The notes under the pieces: generated by a model
The model's input: the letters and a program-made list of their open reading frames with translations, nothing else
Database searches by the model: none
What the model was told of the DNA's origin: nothing
Shown: piece after piece, positions 1 to 6,021 of the stretch
Position numbering within the stretch: the stretch's first letter is position 1
Layout: every line of letters starts with the position of its first letter
Assembly: GCA_903834645.1 (NCBI GenBank)
Contig: CAILKA010000693.1
Coordinates: 1-6,021 of the forward strand
Length of the DNA stretch: 6,021 nt
Origin: an uncultured beta proteobacterium
GTDB lineage: Bacteria > Pseudomonadota > Gammaproteobacteria > Burkholderiales > Burkholderiaceae_C
Reading direction: 5' to 3'
Position numbers and translations under genes: made by a program

Positions 1-1
1 C

Positions 2-1237
2 CTGCTGGAGGCCAGCGGCGACACGCTGATGCTCGCGGACCAGGCCGGTGTCGTCTTCCTGGCTTCCTCGGCTGCCTTTCGCTACCGACTGCTCGGCCCC
101 CTGTCCGACGAGGCGCGACGCGCCATCCTCGCGGCTCGTCAATACGGCCCCGCTGCGCTCACTCCCCTGGTGCCCGGGGTGGATCTGCTGGCCCAGCCGC
201 GGGTGCCGCCTCCTGTCAGCGGCGACACGCTCGGCTGGGAGGGGCGGGAGGTCATCTCCCGGGCCGTGGGCCCGCTCGGGTGGAGGCTGGTCACGCTCGC
301 GCAGAAGCCCCGCTCGCACCGGGCGGCCGCCTTGGCCGCACTCGCAGCCGCCCTCGGGGTGACGAGCTCGTGGCTCGCGCTGTGGCACCACAGGCGTGTG
401 CGCGCACGCCGTGCCGAGTTGCTGAGCCTGGAGATCGAGGTGCGCCAGCGCATCGCCGGCAGCACGCGTGAGCTCTCCCAGCGCCTGGACAGCCAGCAAG
501 ATGCCCTGCTGGCCCTGCGCCGCAGCAGCGATGCAGCCGTGCAGACGGGCAAGCTCGCCGTGCTCGGCCAGATGTCGGTGGCGCTCTCGCACGAGCTGAA
601 CCAGCCGATCACGGCGCTGATGAACCAGGCCGACAGCGCGGCGACCCTGATGGCACGCGGCCTCACCCAGGAGGCCGAGGCCAGCATCGTTCAGATCCGC
701 ACGCTGGCCCGACGCATGGCCGACATCCTCGGGCACCTGCGTGACCACGCCCGGCGAGACTCGGGCGTGCAGAGCCCCACCGACGTGCGCCAGTGCCTGC
801 AGGCCGCGCTCTCTCTGGTGGACGTCCATGGCGGGCAGCACACGGGAGACGTGCGCGTGCTTCCTCCCCTGGGCAACCAGCCCTACATGACGCTGGCCGA
901 GCCGGTACGGCTCGAACAGGTGTTCGTGAACCTCATCCGCAACGCCGTCGAGGCCGCACGCAACTCGGTGCTGGGTGGCAGGGTACAGCTGCTGCTGCTG
1001 CGCGAGGGTGGCACCATCATCGTGGAGGTCCACGACAACGGGCCGGGGCTCTCGTCGGAAGCAAAGGCAAGGCTCTTCGAGCCGTTCTACACGACCAAGC
1101 CCCCCGGCGCGGGCCTGGGCCTCGGGCTGGCGGTCTCGCGCATGATCGTCGAAGGAATGGGTGGGCGTCTGCGGGCCCGAAACGGGCTGACGGGCGGGGC
1201 GGTGTTTTCGGTGCGGCTGCCGCACGTGGGAGACTGA
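2..1237 (+). CDS. dctB: C4-dicarboxylate sensor histidine kinase DctB, 5'-truncated by window edge
   Basis: This is an inner-membrane sensor kinase that detects periplasmic C4-dicarboxylates and phosphorylates DctD. The reading frame is open from nt 2, so the first in-frame ATG at 29 is internal; 411 residues are visible and the first transmembrane helix and most of the periplasmic sensor lie off the left edge. Counting from the nt 2 codon, residues 10-100 are the end of the DctB-type periplasmic PDC sensor (VVFLASS, then YRLLGPLSDEAR). A transmembrane helix follows at about 107-129, then a charged coiled-coil linker at about 130-180. The kinase core has the H-box SHELNQP with the phospho-accepting His at nt 590-592, the N-box NLIRNAVEA with Asn at 941-943, DNGPG (G1), LFEPFYTTK (F-box) and GAGLGLGLAVS (G2). 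All catalytic motifs are intact. Seen: the kinase architecture and dctD immediately downstream. Inferred: the dicarboxylate ligand, from DctB-like sensor wording and the partner gene. Confidence 0.9.
   Translation: MLEASGDTLMLADQAGVVFLASSAAFRYRLLGPLSDEARRAILAARQYGPAALTPLVPGVDLLAQPRVPPPVSGDTLGWEGREVISRAVGPLGWRLVTLAQKPRSHRAAALAALAAALGVTSSWLALWHHRRVRARRAELLSLEIEVRQRIAGSTRELSQRLDSQQDALLALRRSSDAAVQTGKLAVLGQMSVALSHELNQPITALMNQADSAATLMARGLTQEAEASIVQIRTLARRMADILGHLRDHARRDSGVQSPTDVRQCLQAALSLVDVHGGQHTGDVRVLPPLGNQPYMTLAEPVRLEQVFVNLIRNAVEAARNSVLGGRVQLLLLREGGTIIVEVHDNGPGLSSEAKARLFEPFYTTKPPGAGLGLGLAVSRMIVEGMGGRLRARNGLTGGAVFSVRLPHVGD
1228..1232 (+). promoter_or_regulatory. Ribosome binding site deciding the dctD GTG start
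   Basis: GGGAG lies inside the last codons of dctB, 7 nt before the GTG at 1240. It supports GTG 1240 over the other in-frame GTG at 1258, which has no comparable purine run at the right distance. The arrangement suggests translational coupling of kinase and regulator. Confidence 0.65.
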
Positions 1238-1239
1238 CG

Positions 1240-2625
1240 GTGGGCCGCGGCACGCCGGTGGACCTGTTCCTCGTGGACGACGATGCGGACGTGCGCGGCA
1301 GCGTCGCCCAGTCGCTGCGGCTCTCCGGGCTGAACGTGAACGCGTACGAGGATGCGCGCCAGGCTGTGGCAGCGGTCGATGCAGGCGTGCAGCCACTGGC
1401 CATCGTGAGCGACGTGCGCATGCGCCACATGTCCGGGCTCGAGCTGCTTCGGGCTATGCGTGGCCGAGACGCTCAGCTGCCCGTGATCCTCATCACCGGC
1501 CACGGCGATGTGCCAATGGCCGTACAGGCCACTCGGGAGGGCGCCTACGACTTCATCGAAAAGCCCTTCCCGCCCGCGCGCCTGGCGGCCGCCGTGCAGG
1601 GAGCCATGCGCCAGCGCCGCAGCACGCTCGAGCAGCGCGGCCTGCCACTCGGCAGCGAGCCGGAGGCGGATTCAGGCTTGGGGTGGGGGCTGGTGGGGCG
1701 CTGCGCAACCATGCGCGAAGTGCGCAGGCTGGTGGGCGTGTTCGGTGCCGCGGCCGTGCCCGTTCTCGTCACGGGAGAGACGGGCACGGGCAAGGAAGTC
1801 GTGGCTCGCGCCTTGCACGCCGCCAGCCGGCGCGAGGGACCCTTCGTCGCCGTGAACTGCAGCGCGGTGCCCGAGAGCATCTTCGAAAGCGAGATGTTCG
1901 GCCACGAGGTCGGAGCCTTCACGGGCGCTCTCAAGCGCCGCATCGGCCGCATCGAGCATGCCAGCGCCGGCACGCTGTTTCTCGACGAGATCGAGTCCAT
2001 GCCGCTGGCCTTGCAGGCCAAGCTGCTGCGCGTGCTGCAGGACCGCTGCGTGCAGCGCCTGGGCAGCAACACCGAGCAGCCCGTGGACTGCCGGGTGGTT
2101 GCGGCCACGAAGGTCGACCTCGCCGCCGAGTGCGCGTGCGGGCGGTTCCGGGCTGACCTGTACTACCGGCTCAACGTGGGCGCCATCCGGCTGCCTGCCC
2201 TGCGCGAGCGGCTGGAAGACCTGCCCCTGCTGCTGGCCCACTTCATCGACGACTCGGCCCGGCGGCTGCGCGTGCCGCCGCCGCCCTGGGGCGCCCTCGA
2301 GCTGAGCCAGTGCGCCAGCCGCACCTGGCCGGGCAACCTGCGCGAGTTGCGCAACGCGGTGGACCGCTGGTGCCTGGGGGTGGAGTCCTTGGCTCCCACA
2401 CAGCCCGCAACCGAGGCGAAGGCAGCCGCGGAAGTGGCCGCACCGCGGACATCCCTAGACCAGGCTCTCGAGGTGACAGAGCGTGCCTGCATTGAAGACG
2501 CGCTGCGTCGATCGGCCGGGCGCGTGTCGGCCGCGGCAGACCTGCTGGGACTGTCGCGCAAGACGCTCTACGACAAGCTCCACCGGCTGCAGATCCAGCT
2601 GCCTCGGGCACAACGGCCGGGCTAG
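1240..2625 (+). CDS. dctD: C4-dicarboxylate response regulator DctD (sigma-54 activator)
   Basis: This is a cytoplasmic NtrC-class response regulator of 461 residues, close to the usual DctD length. When phosphorylated by DctB it should hydrolyse ATP to open sigma-54 RNA polymerase promoters of dicarboxylate transport genes. Receiver domain (about 7-125): acidic pocket D13/D14, phospho-acceptor D58 (SDVRM), T86 (ITGHGD) and K108 (EKPF). AAA+ domain (about 150-385): Walker A GETGTGKE 179-186, the sigma-54 contact loop GAFTGA 225-230, Walker B GTLFLDEIE 244-252, arginine fingers R304 and R310 (FRADLYYRLNV), and sensor II WPGNLREL 363-370. A Thr/Ala/Pro/Glu-rich linker of about 20 residues leads to a Fis-type helix-turn-helix (about 429-449, VSAAADLLGLSRKTLYDKL). 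The frame stays open upstream to 793, but that part overlaps dctB and is not protein-like. GTG 1240 is chosen because it lies 2 nt after the dctB stop and has a ribosome binding site. The sigma-54 activator class is certain; the DctD identity rests on the dctB neighbour. Confidence 0.9.
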   Translation: MGRGTPVDLFLVDDDADVRGSVAQSLRLSGLNVNAYEDARQAVAAVDAGVQPLAIVSDVRMRHMSGLELLRAMRGRDAQLPVILITGHGDVPMAVQATREGAYDFIEKPFPPARLAAAVQGAMRQRRSTLEQRGLPLGSEPEADSGLGWGLVGRCATMREVRRLVGVFGAAAVPVLVTGETGTGKEVVARALHAASRREGPFVAVNCSAVPESIFESEMFGHEVGAFTGALKRRIGRIEHASAGTLFLDEIESMPLALQAKLLRVLQDRCVQRLGSNTEQPVDCRVVAATKVDLAAECACGRFRADLYYRLNVGAIRLPALRERLEDLPLLLAHFIDDSARRLRVPPPPWGALELSQCASRTWPGNLRELRNAVDRWCLGVESLAPTQPATEAKAAAEVAAPRTSLDQALEVTERACIEDALRRSAGRVSAAADLLGLSRKTLYDKLHRLQIQLPRAQRPG

Positions 2626-2647
2626 CCTTCCCTGAACGCGGTGGGTC

Positions 2648-2662
2648 TGCCCAGGGTGGGCA
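2648..2662 (+). terminator. Weak hairpin after dctD, possible terminator
   Basis: TGCCCA, a GGG loop, then TGGGCA forms a perfect 6-bp stem 22 nt after the dctD stop. There is no T tract after it, so it is at best a poor intrinsic terminator, and short GC-rich hairpins of this size arise easily by chance in this sequence. Confidence 0.2.
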
Positions 2663-2701
2663 CAGCCAAAGGCACCGCATCCGCGGGGCCTCTGAAACCG
2701 G

Positions 2702-2723
2702 AAGTAACAACCAGGTAACACCC
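2702..2723 (+). repeat. Two tandem 11-bp direct repeats upstream of the BTAD regulator gene
   Basis: AAGTAACAACC (2702-2712) is followed directly by AGGTAACACCC (2713-2723), matching at 9 of 11 positions with a shared GTAACA core. The pair ends 11 bp before the ATG at 2735 and sits in a patch visibly richer in A than its surroundings. An 11-bp period puts both copies on nearly the same face of the helix. Streptomyces SARP regulators are known to bind direct repeats with an 11-bp period, so an autoregulatory operator for the downstream BTAD protein is possible, but this is inference. The position is close to the start codon, which would suit repression better than classical activation. Confidence 0.4.
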
Positions 2724-2734
2724 CACGGCGAAAC

Positions 2735-4600
2735 ATGGATGCCATGGACGCAACACTGGGCCATCCCGACGAGCCGCCACTCCTCTTCCAGGCGGCCCCG
2801 GACAAGACCGTGACACTCGAGCTGTGCCGGGCGCCGGCGCTCTCTTGCCAGGATGGAACCTCCACGGAACTGGGCCGCAAAGGTGCGGCACTGCTGTGCC
2901 TGCTGGCGCTGGACGGCGCCTGCTCCCGCGACACCCTGGCCCTGCTGCTGTGGCCCGAGGCGGGCCTGATCAAGGCACGAGCCAGCCTGCGGCAAAGACG
3001 CCACCGGCTGGCCCGGGCGGCGGGCCTGCCCGTCACCTGCGGCGACGAGGTTCTGCGTCTGGCTGGCGGTGTCCGGCATGCTGCCAACGCGGCAGGCATG
3101 GATGCAGCCTTGCTGTCCAACCCGACCGCCGTGGATGGCGAGCTGCTCGATGGTCTGGACTATTGCGACTGCCCGGACTTCCAGACCTGGCTCGAACAGG
3201 CCCGGGAACGCTGGCGGACGATGCGTACGCAGGCGCTGGCTCGCCTGGCCAGCCAGTTCGAGTCGGCGGACCGCGTGGCGCCAGCCCTCGCCCTGGCATA
3301 TCGCCTGGCCGAAGAGGAACCGCTCTCCGACCATGCCCATCGCCGGCTCATGCGGCTGCATCACCTGCGCGGCGACCTGGGTGCAGCGCTGGAGGTCTAC
3401 CGTCGCTTCAGCAGGCGGCTGGACGCCGAACTGGGCGAAATCCCCGATGAAGAGACTTCGGCCCTGGCAGCCCAGCTGCGATCGGGGAAGGCACCCACGC
3501 GAATCGCCGCCCCCGTGCCACCTTCCCTGAGACGACCGCCACGCCTGGTCGGGCGGGACGCGGAGTGGGCCGCCCTGGAGCAGGCATGGGGCGAGGGCCG
3601 TGCGATCGTGATCGAGGGAGCGGCCGGAGTCGGCAAGTCCCGGCTGCTCGCAGACTTCCTGGCACAGCAGGCAGATTCCGGGGCGATCATGCTGGAAGCC
3701 CTGCTGGGGGACCGGTCACGGCCCTATGGCTTGCTCGTTCGTCTCCTGAGCCGGCTGTGGCTGGACGCCCATGCGCCCCGGCCACGGGGCTTCGAGGCAC
3801 TGCCCGATTGGGCACGAACCGAATTGGCGGCTCTGCTGCCCGAACTCGGCTCGGGGCCGGCGCGCACCGAGCCCCTGCGGCTGCAGCGCGCGGTGGCTGC
3901 CGCGCTCATCCAGTCCGATCTGCTCGCGGTCGGGCTCGACGATGTGCACCAGGCCGACGACGCGACGCTGGAGCTCCTGCCCTCGCTGGTGGGGCCGGGC
4001 ATGCCACTGTGGTGGATGACTGTGCGCACAGGTGAGCAACCGCCCACTCTGCACGAGTGGTTTCAGGCGTCCTCACCGCCGAGCCACATCGGCATCCGGC
4101 CGTTCACGGCAAGCACAGTTGCCGAATTCCTCGACGATCTCGCCCTGCCCGGCTTCTCGAGCGAGACCTGGGCCGCCAGCCTGGCCCGCCACACGGGCGG
4201 GCTTCCCCTGTATCTCCTGGAGACGTTGCGATCGCTCCACGGGAAGCCCGCAACAGACCCGAACGCGCTGCCCCTTCCGGCAAACGCAGCCCAATCCATC
4301 CGGGCCCGCTGGGCACAGCTTCCCGAGCCAGCCCGCCAGCTCGCTCAGCTGCTGGCGCTGTGGCGCTCGACAGCCTCGCTGCAGGCCGCCGCACATGTCC
4401 TGGGCGGCACGCCGGCCGACTGGGTAGCCCCCCTCGCCAGGCTCGAGGCCCTGCAATGGGTGGACGAGTCTCTGCGCATGCATGACCTGGTGAGCGCATC
4501 GCTGCAAGACACCATCGCAGCGCAGCAGCAGCACGAGCTGCAAGCCCACATGGCCGCGTGGCTGCAGGCCCATGGCGCGCCGGCGCGGCAAGCCGCCTGA
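2735..4600 (+). CDS. BTAD/SARP-like transcriptional regulator with P-loop ATPase domain, short form
   Basis: This is a predicted cytoplasmic regulator of 621 residues. Residues about 25-110 resemble the short winged-helix region that precedes BTAD in these proteins (LGRKGAALLCLLAL, then LLWPE, then SLRQRRHRL). Residues about 127-249 are the bacterial transcriptional activation domain, a helical TPR-like fold (GELLDGLDYCDCPDFQTWL, then LSDHAHRRLMRLHHLRGD). After a Pro-rich linker, LVGRDAEW at 271-278 opens an AAA_16/STAND-like ATPase: Walker A GAAGVGKS 295-302 and Walker B LLAVGLDD 396-403. A helical segment follows to about 600. The protein then stops, without the long TPR region or LuxR-type helix-turn-helix found in many BTAD-ATPase regulators. 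The start ATG 2735 has no clear ribosome binding site, and ATG 2744 in the same frame is equally possible. Signal and target genes are unknown. It probably forms its own transcription unit, 109 nt after dctD. The domain assignment is firm; DNA binding and biological role are inferred. Confidence 0.85.
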   Translation: MDAMDATLGHPDEPPLLFQAAPDKTVTLELCRAPALSCQDGTSTELGRKGAALLCLLALDGACSRDTLALLLWPEAGLIKARASLRQRRHRLARAAGLPVTCGDEVLRLAGGVRHAANAAGMDAALLSNPTAVDGELLDGLDYCDCPDFQTWLEQARERWRTMRTQALARLASQFESADRVAPALALAYRLAEEEPLSDHAHRRLMRLHHLRGDLGAALEVYRRFSRRLDAELGEIPDEETSALAAQLRSGKAPTRIAAPVPPSLRRPPRLVGRDAEWAALEQAWGEGRAIVIEGAAGVGKSRLLADFLAQQADSGAIMLEALLGDRSRPYGLLVRLLSRLWLDAHAPRPRGFEALPDWARTELAALLPELGSGPARTEPLRLQRAVAAALIQSDLLAVGLDDVHQADDATLELLPSLVGPGMPLWWMTVRTGEQPPTLHEWFQASSPPSHIGIRPFTASTVAEFLDDLALPGFSSETWAASLARHTGGLPLYLLETLRSLHGKPATDPNALPLPANAAQSIRARWAQLPEPARQLAQLLALWRSTASLQAAAHVLGGTPADWVAPLARLEALQWVDESLRMHDLVSASLQDTIAAQQQHELQAHMAAWLQAHGAPARQAA

Positions 4601-4622
4601 GCCCGGGGAGGCGCCGGCGCGC
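4575..4622 (+). repeat. Perfect 12-bp inverted repeat straddling the BTAD gene stop codon
   Basis: GCGCGCCGGCGC at 4575-4586 is the exact reverse complement of GCGCCGGCGCGC at 4611-4622. The 24-nt loop holds the stop codon (4598-4600). In RNA the stem extends outward by a G-U and then a U-A pair. Each arm also contains the self-complementary 10-mer GCGCCGGCGC, so the arms are direct repeats 34 bp apart as well. No T run follows. It could stall or attenuate transcription, stabilise the 3' end, or bind a protein dimer. Part of it is coding sequence, which together with the high GC lowers confidence that it is functional. Confidence 0.45.
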
Positions 4623-4766
4623 TAGGGTTGAAGCGGCAGCCATGCGTGCGTCCGTCGCTCTGGGATGCATCTGGGTCGCCGTCGCCGGCATTTCGTCGCT
4701 ATCCAGGGGGAGGCACCGGCCTGACTGCTTACAGTTCAGCCATCACGGTCCCTGCCGCAGCCTCGA
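4601..4766. other. Intergenic gap before the membrane protein gene
   Basis: This 166-nt stretch holds the downstream arm of the inverted repeat and no convincing gene. Short open frames cross it, but they lack ribosome binding sites and family resemblance. TTGAAG at 4628-4633 resembles a -35 box but has no -10 box at the proper distance, and no -24/-12 sigma-54 pattern is visible. A promoter for the downstream pair is expected here but cannot be placed. Confidence 0.5.
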
Positions 4767-5279
4767 ATGAGCCACCCCATGAGCGCCATCGACCCCCCTT
4801 CCCCCTTCGTGCCCGGCCTGCAGCCAGCCAGCACCGCCTCGCGTGCGCCAGTGCCGGCACCGCATGACCCTGGCCAGCCCAGCCGGCCGCGCACACGTCG
4901 CACCTGGCTGTGGGCGGCACTGCTGGCCGGCGCTGTCGCGCTGGCCTTCTTCCTCGCCGTGCTGGCCCTGGGCCTGGGGTGGGTCGAGCCGGTGCGCGTG
5001 TTCGTCGACGGCGAGCAGGTGTACGGCGGCCCGCACCTGGATGCCATGTCTGCCGGTGAGCTGTTCGCGCTCTCACTGGCGGCGATGCTTGCGCTGCTGG
5101 TCATGCTCGTGGTGGTGCCGGTGGCCGTGGTCGTGGCCGTAGTGGCCGTGGCCATGAGCCTCGTGCTGGCCGTGGTGGTGGGCCTGGGCCTGCCGCTGCT
5201 GATCGTCGCGCTGCTCGTCGGGCTGCTGCTGTCGCCGCTGATCCTGCTGGGCTGGCTGCTCATCAAGCTCCTGAGTTGA
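4767..5279 (+). CDS. Small multi-pass membrane protein of unknown function
   Basis: This encodes a predicted 170-residue inner-membrane protein that I cannot assign to a named family. Residues 1-46 form a Pro/Ala/Ser-rich tail ending in a basic patch (SRPRTRRT), which by the positive-inside rule should stay in the cytoplasm. Helix 1 spans about 47-71. A short polar loop of about 72-97 (VEPVRVFVDGEQVYGGPH) would then face the periplasm. From about 100 to 169 the protein is almost wholly hydrophobic and Val/Leu-rich, enough for two or three more helices, with a Pro at 118, 143 and 157. There is no cysteine or obvious catalytic residue. ATG 4767 is taken as the start; ATG 4779 in the same frame is as likely, and neither has a clear ribosome binding site. 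The following LytTR regulator gene starts 11 nt after the stop, so a role in the same signalling unit is plausible but unproven. The opposite-strand open frame here is a shadow. Confidence 0.75.
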   Translation: MSHPMSAIDPPSPFVPGLQPASTASRAPVPAPHDPGQPSRPRTRRTWLWAALLAGAVALAFFLAVLALGLGWVEPVRVFVDGEQVYGGPHLDAMSAGELFALSLAAMLALLVMLVVVPVAVVVAVVAVAMSLVLAVVVGLGLPLLIVALLVGLLLSPLILLGWLLIKLLS

Positions 5280-5281
5280 GG
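5278..5281 (+). promoter_or_regulatory. Ribosome binding site of the LytTR regulator, overlapping the upstream stop
   Basis: GAGG shares two bases with the TGA stop (5277-5279) of the membrane protein gene and lies 9 nt before ATG 5291. Terminating ribosomes would uncover or hold this site, so the two genes are probably co-transcribed and translationally coupled. Confidence 0.6.
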
Positions 5282-5290
5282 TCCGAATCC

Positions 5291-6021
5291 ATGACCACCC
5301 CCACCTTCCGTGCCGTGCTCGCCGACGACGAGCGCCTGATGCGCGAACAGCTGCGCGCCCGCCTGGCCGAGGCCTGGCCTGGCCTGGAGATCGTGGCCGA
5401 GGCCCGCAACGGCCTGGAGGCCGTGGAGCTCGTGGCGCAGCACCGCCCCGACGTCGTGTTCCTGGACATCCGCATGCCAGGCCTCACCGGCGTGGAGGCC
5501 GCACGCCAGATCGCGCAAATGGAGATCGACGACGACGAACTCCTGCCCGAGATCGTCTTCATCACCGCGTACGACCAGTACGCGGTGGAGGCTTTCGAGC
5601 AGGGTGCGGCCGACTACGTGCTCAAGCCCGCCGAGAGCGAGCGGCTGGCGCGCACGGCCGAGCGCATCCGCCGGCGCCTGGCCTCGCGCGGCACGGCCGA
5701 CGAGAACCCGGGCGCGCCGCTGCAGCAGCTGCTGCACCAGCTCACGGCGAAGATGAACCCCGGCGCCGCGCCGCGCCACCTGCAGTGGATCCAGGCCGCC
5801 GTGGGCCAGGAGCTGCGCATGATCCCGGTGCAGGAGGTGCTCTTCTTCATCAGCGACGAGAAGTACACCCGCGTGCAGACGCCCACCATCGAGGCCCTCA
5901 TCCGCAAGCCCATCAAGGAGCTGGTCGACGAGCTCGACCCCACACTCTTCTGGCAGATCCACCGCAGCACGCTCGTCCACGTGCAGGCCATCGCCAGCGT
6001 CGGCCGGGACCTGCGCGGCCG
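5291..6021 (+). CDS. LytTR-family response regulator (AlgR/LytR type), 3' end cut by window edge
   Basis: This is a cytoplasmic two-component regulator of which 243 codons are visible; the frame runs off the right edge without a stop. Receiver domain, residues about 6-125: acidic pocket D12/D13 (LADDERLM), phospho-acceptor D59 (VVFLDIRMPG), T92 (ITAYDQYAV) and K112 (LKPAE). A variable linker of about 126-163 (PLQQLLHQL) leads to a LytTR DNA-binding domain from about 165. It shows VLFFISDEKYTRVQT, LIRKPIKEL and FWQIHRSTLVHVQAI, the hallmark strand and recognition wording of this family. Nearly the whole LytTR domain is present, so only a few residues should be missing. Known members, such as AlgR, LytR and AgrA, control processes including alginate, autolysis and quorum responses; the target here is unknown. 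The usual partner is a LytS/AlgZ-type histidine kinase, which is not visible and may lie past the edge. The start ATG 5291 is supported by GAGG 9 nt upstream. Confidence 0.92.
   Translation, partial: MTTPTFRAVLADDERLMREQLRARLAEAWPGLEIVAEARNGLEAVELVAQHRPDVVFLDIRMPGLTGVEAARQIAQMEIDDDELLPEIVFITAYDQYAVEAFEQGAADYVLKPAESERLARTAERIRRRLASRGTADENPGAPLQQLLHQLTAKMNPGAAPRHLQWIQAAVGQELRMIPVQEVLFFISDEKYTRVQTPTIEALIRKPIKELVDELDPTLFWQIHRSTLVHVQAIASVGRDLRG

Noticed and set aside
793..1239. Upstream in-frame extension of dctD from ATG 793
   Set aside because: It overlaps the catalytic core of dctB in another frame, reads as Arg/Gly/Ala-rich non-protein sequence, and the receiver domain begins only after GTG 1240.
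2243..3364. Minus-strand open frame of 373 codons spanning the end of dctD and the start of the BTAD gene
   Set aside because: It covers the conserved DctD sensor II and helix-turn-helix regions and the BTAD domain on the other strand, and its translation shows no family resemblance.
4628..4656. Sigma-70 promoter starting with TTGAAG
   Set aside because: At a 17-bp spacing the -10 position reads TCCGTC, which is not a usable -10 box.
4558..4867. Short plus-strand frames across the gap (from ATG 4558 and ATG 4628) as a small gene or as the lost C-terminus of the BTAD protein
   Set aside because: Their translations do not look like TPR helices or any known small protein, they lack ribosome binding sites, and both overlap established genes.
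4736..5980. Long minus-strand open frame of 414 codons across the membrane protein and LytTR genes
   Set aside because: It lies opposite a strongly recognisable LytTR response regulator with all receiver residues. Its translation is low in recognisable motifs, rich in Arg, Ala, Ser and Thr runs, and contradicts the sense-strand evidence. Long antisense frames are common at this GC content.
1..6021. CRISPR array, insertion sequence, tRNA or prophage attachment site
   Set aside because: No regularly spaced repeats, transposase motifs, terminal inverted repeats, tRNA-like folds or integrase genes were seen on either strand.

Overview
The window looks like chromosomal DNA of a betaproteobacterium, most likely order Burkholderiales and plausibly a Comamonadaceae relative. 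This is inferred from the very high GC content with G/C-ending codons, a DctB/DctD pair of the proteobacterial type, and a BTAD-ATPase regulator of a style I associate with this group. No rRNA or marker gene is present, so the placement is moderate only. All convincing genes are on the + strand, and all are regulatory or membrane-associated. I see no mobile element, tRNA, rRNA or CRISPR array.

Layout: (1) 2-1237 is the 3' two-thirds of a DctB-type sensor histidine kinase, cut by the left edge. (2) 1240-2625 is its cognate DctD-type sigma-54 activator, with a GTG start 2 nt after the dctB stop. (3) 2626-2734 is a gap holding a weak hairpin and two tandem 11-bp repeats. (4) 2735-4600 encodes a 621-residue BTAD/SARP-like regulator fused to a P-loop ATPase, which stops just after the ATPase module. 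(5) 4601-4766 is a second gap; a perfect 12-bp inverted repeat straddles the stop codon before it. (6) 4767-5279 encodes a small, very hydrophobic multi-pass membrane protein of unknown function. (7) 5291 to the right edge encodes most of a LytTR-family response regulator whose ribosome binding site overlaps the previous stop codon.

How the genes may work together: DctB would sense periplasmic C4-dicarboxylates (succinate, fumarate, malate) and phosphorylate DctD, which then drives sigma-54 RNA polymerase at dicarboxylate transporter promoters. The target transporter is not in the window. The BTAD-ATPase gene has its own upstream region and is probably a separate unit; its targets are unknown. 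The membrane protein and LytTR regulator appear translationally linked and may be one signalling unit, with any histidine kinase lying beyond the right edge or elsewhere.

The points most worth a second look are the short, TPR-less BTAD-ATPase regulator, the tandem 11-bp repeats just upstream of it, the inverted repeat around its stop codon, and the membrane protein coupled to a LytTR response regulator. No wholly new system can be claimed from this window.
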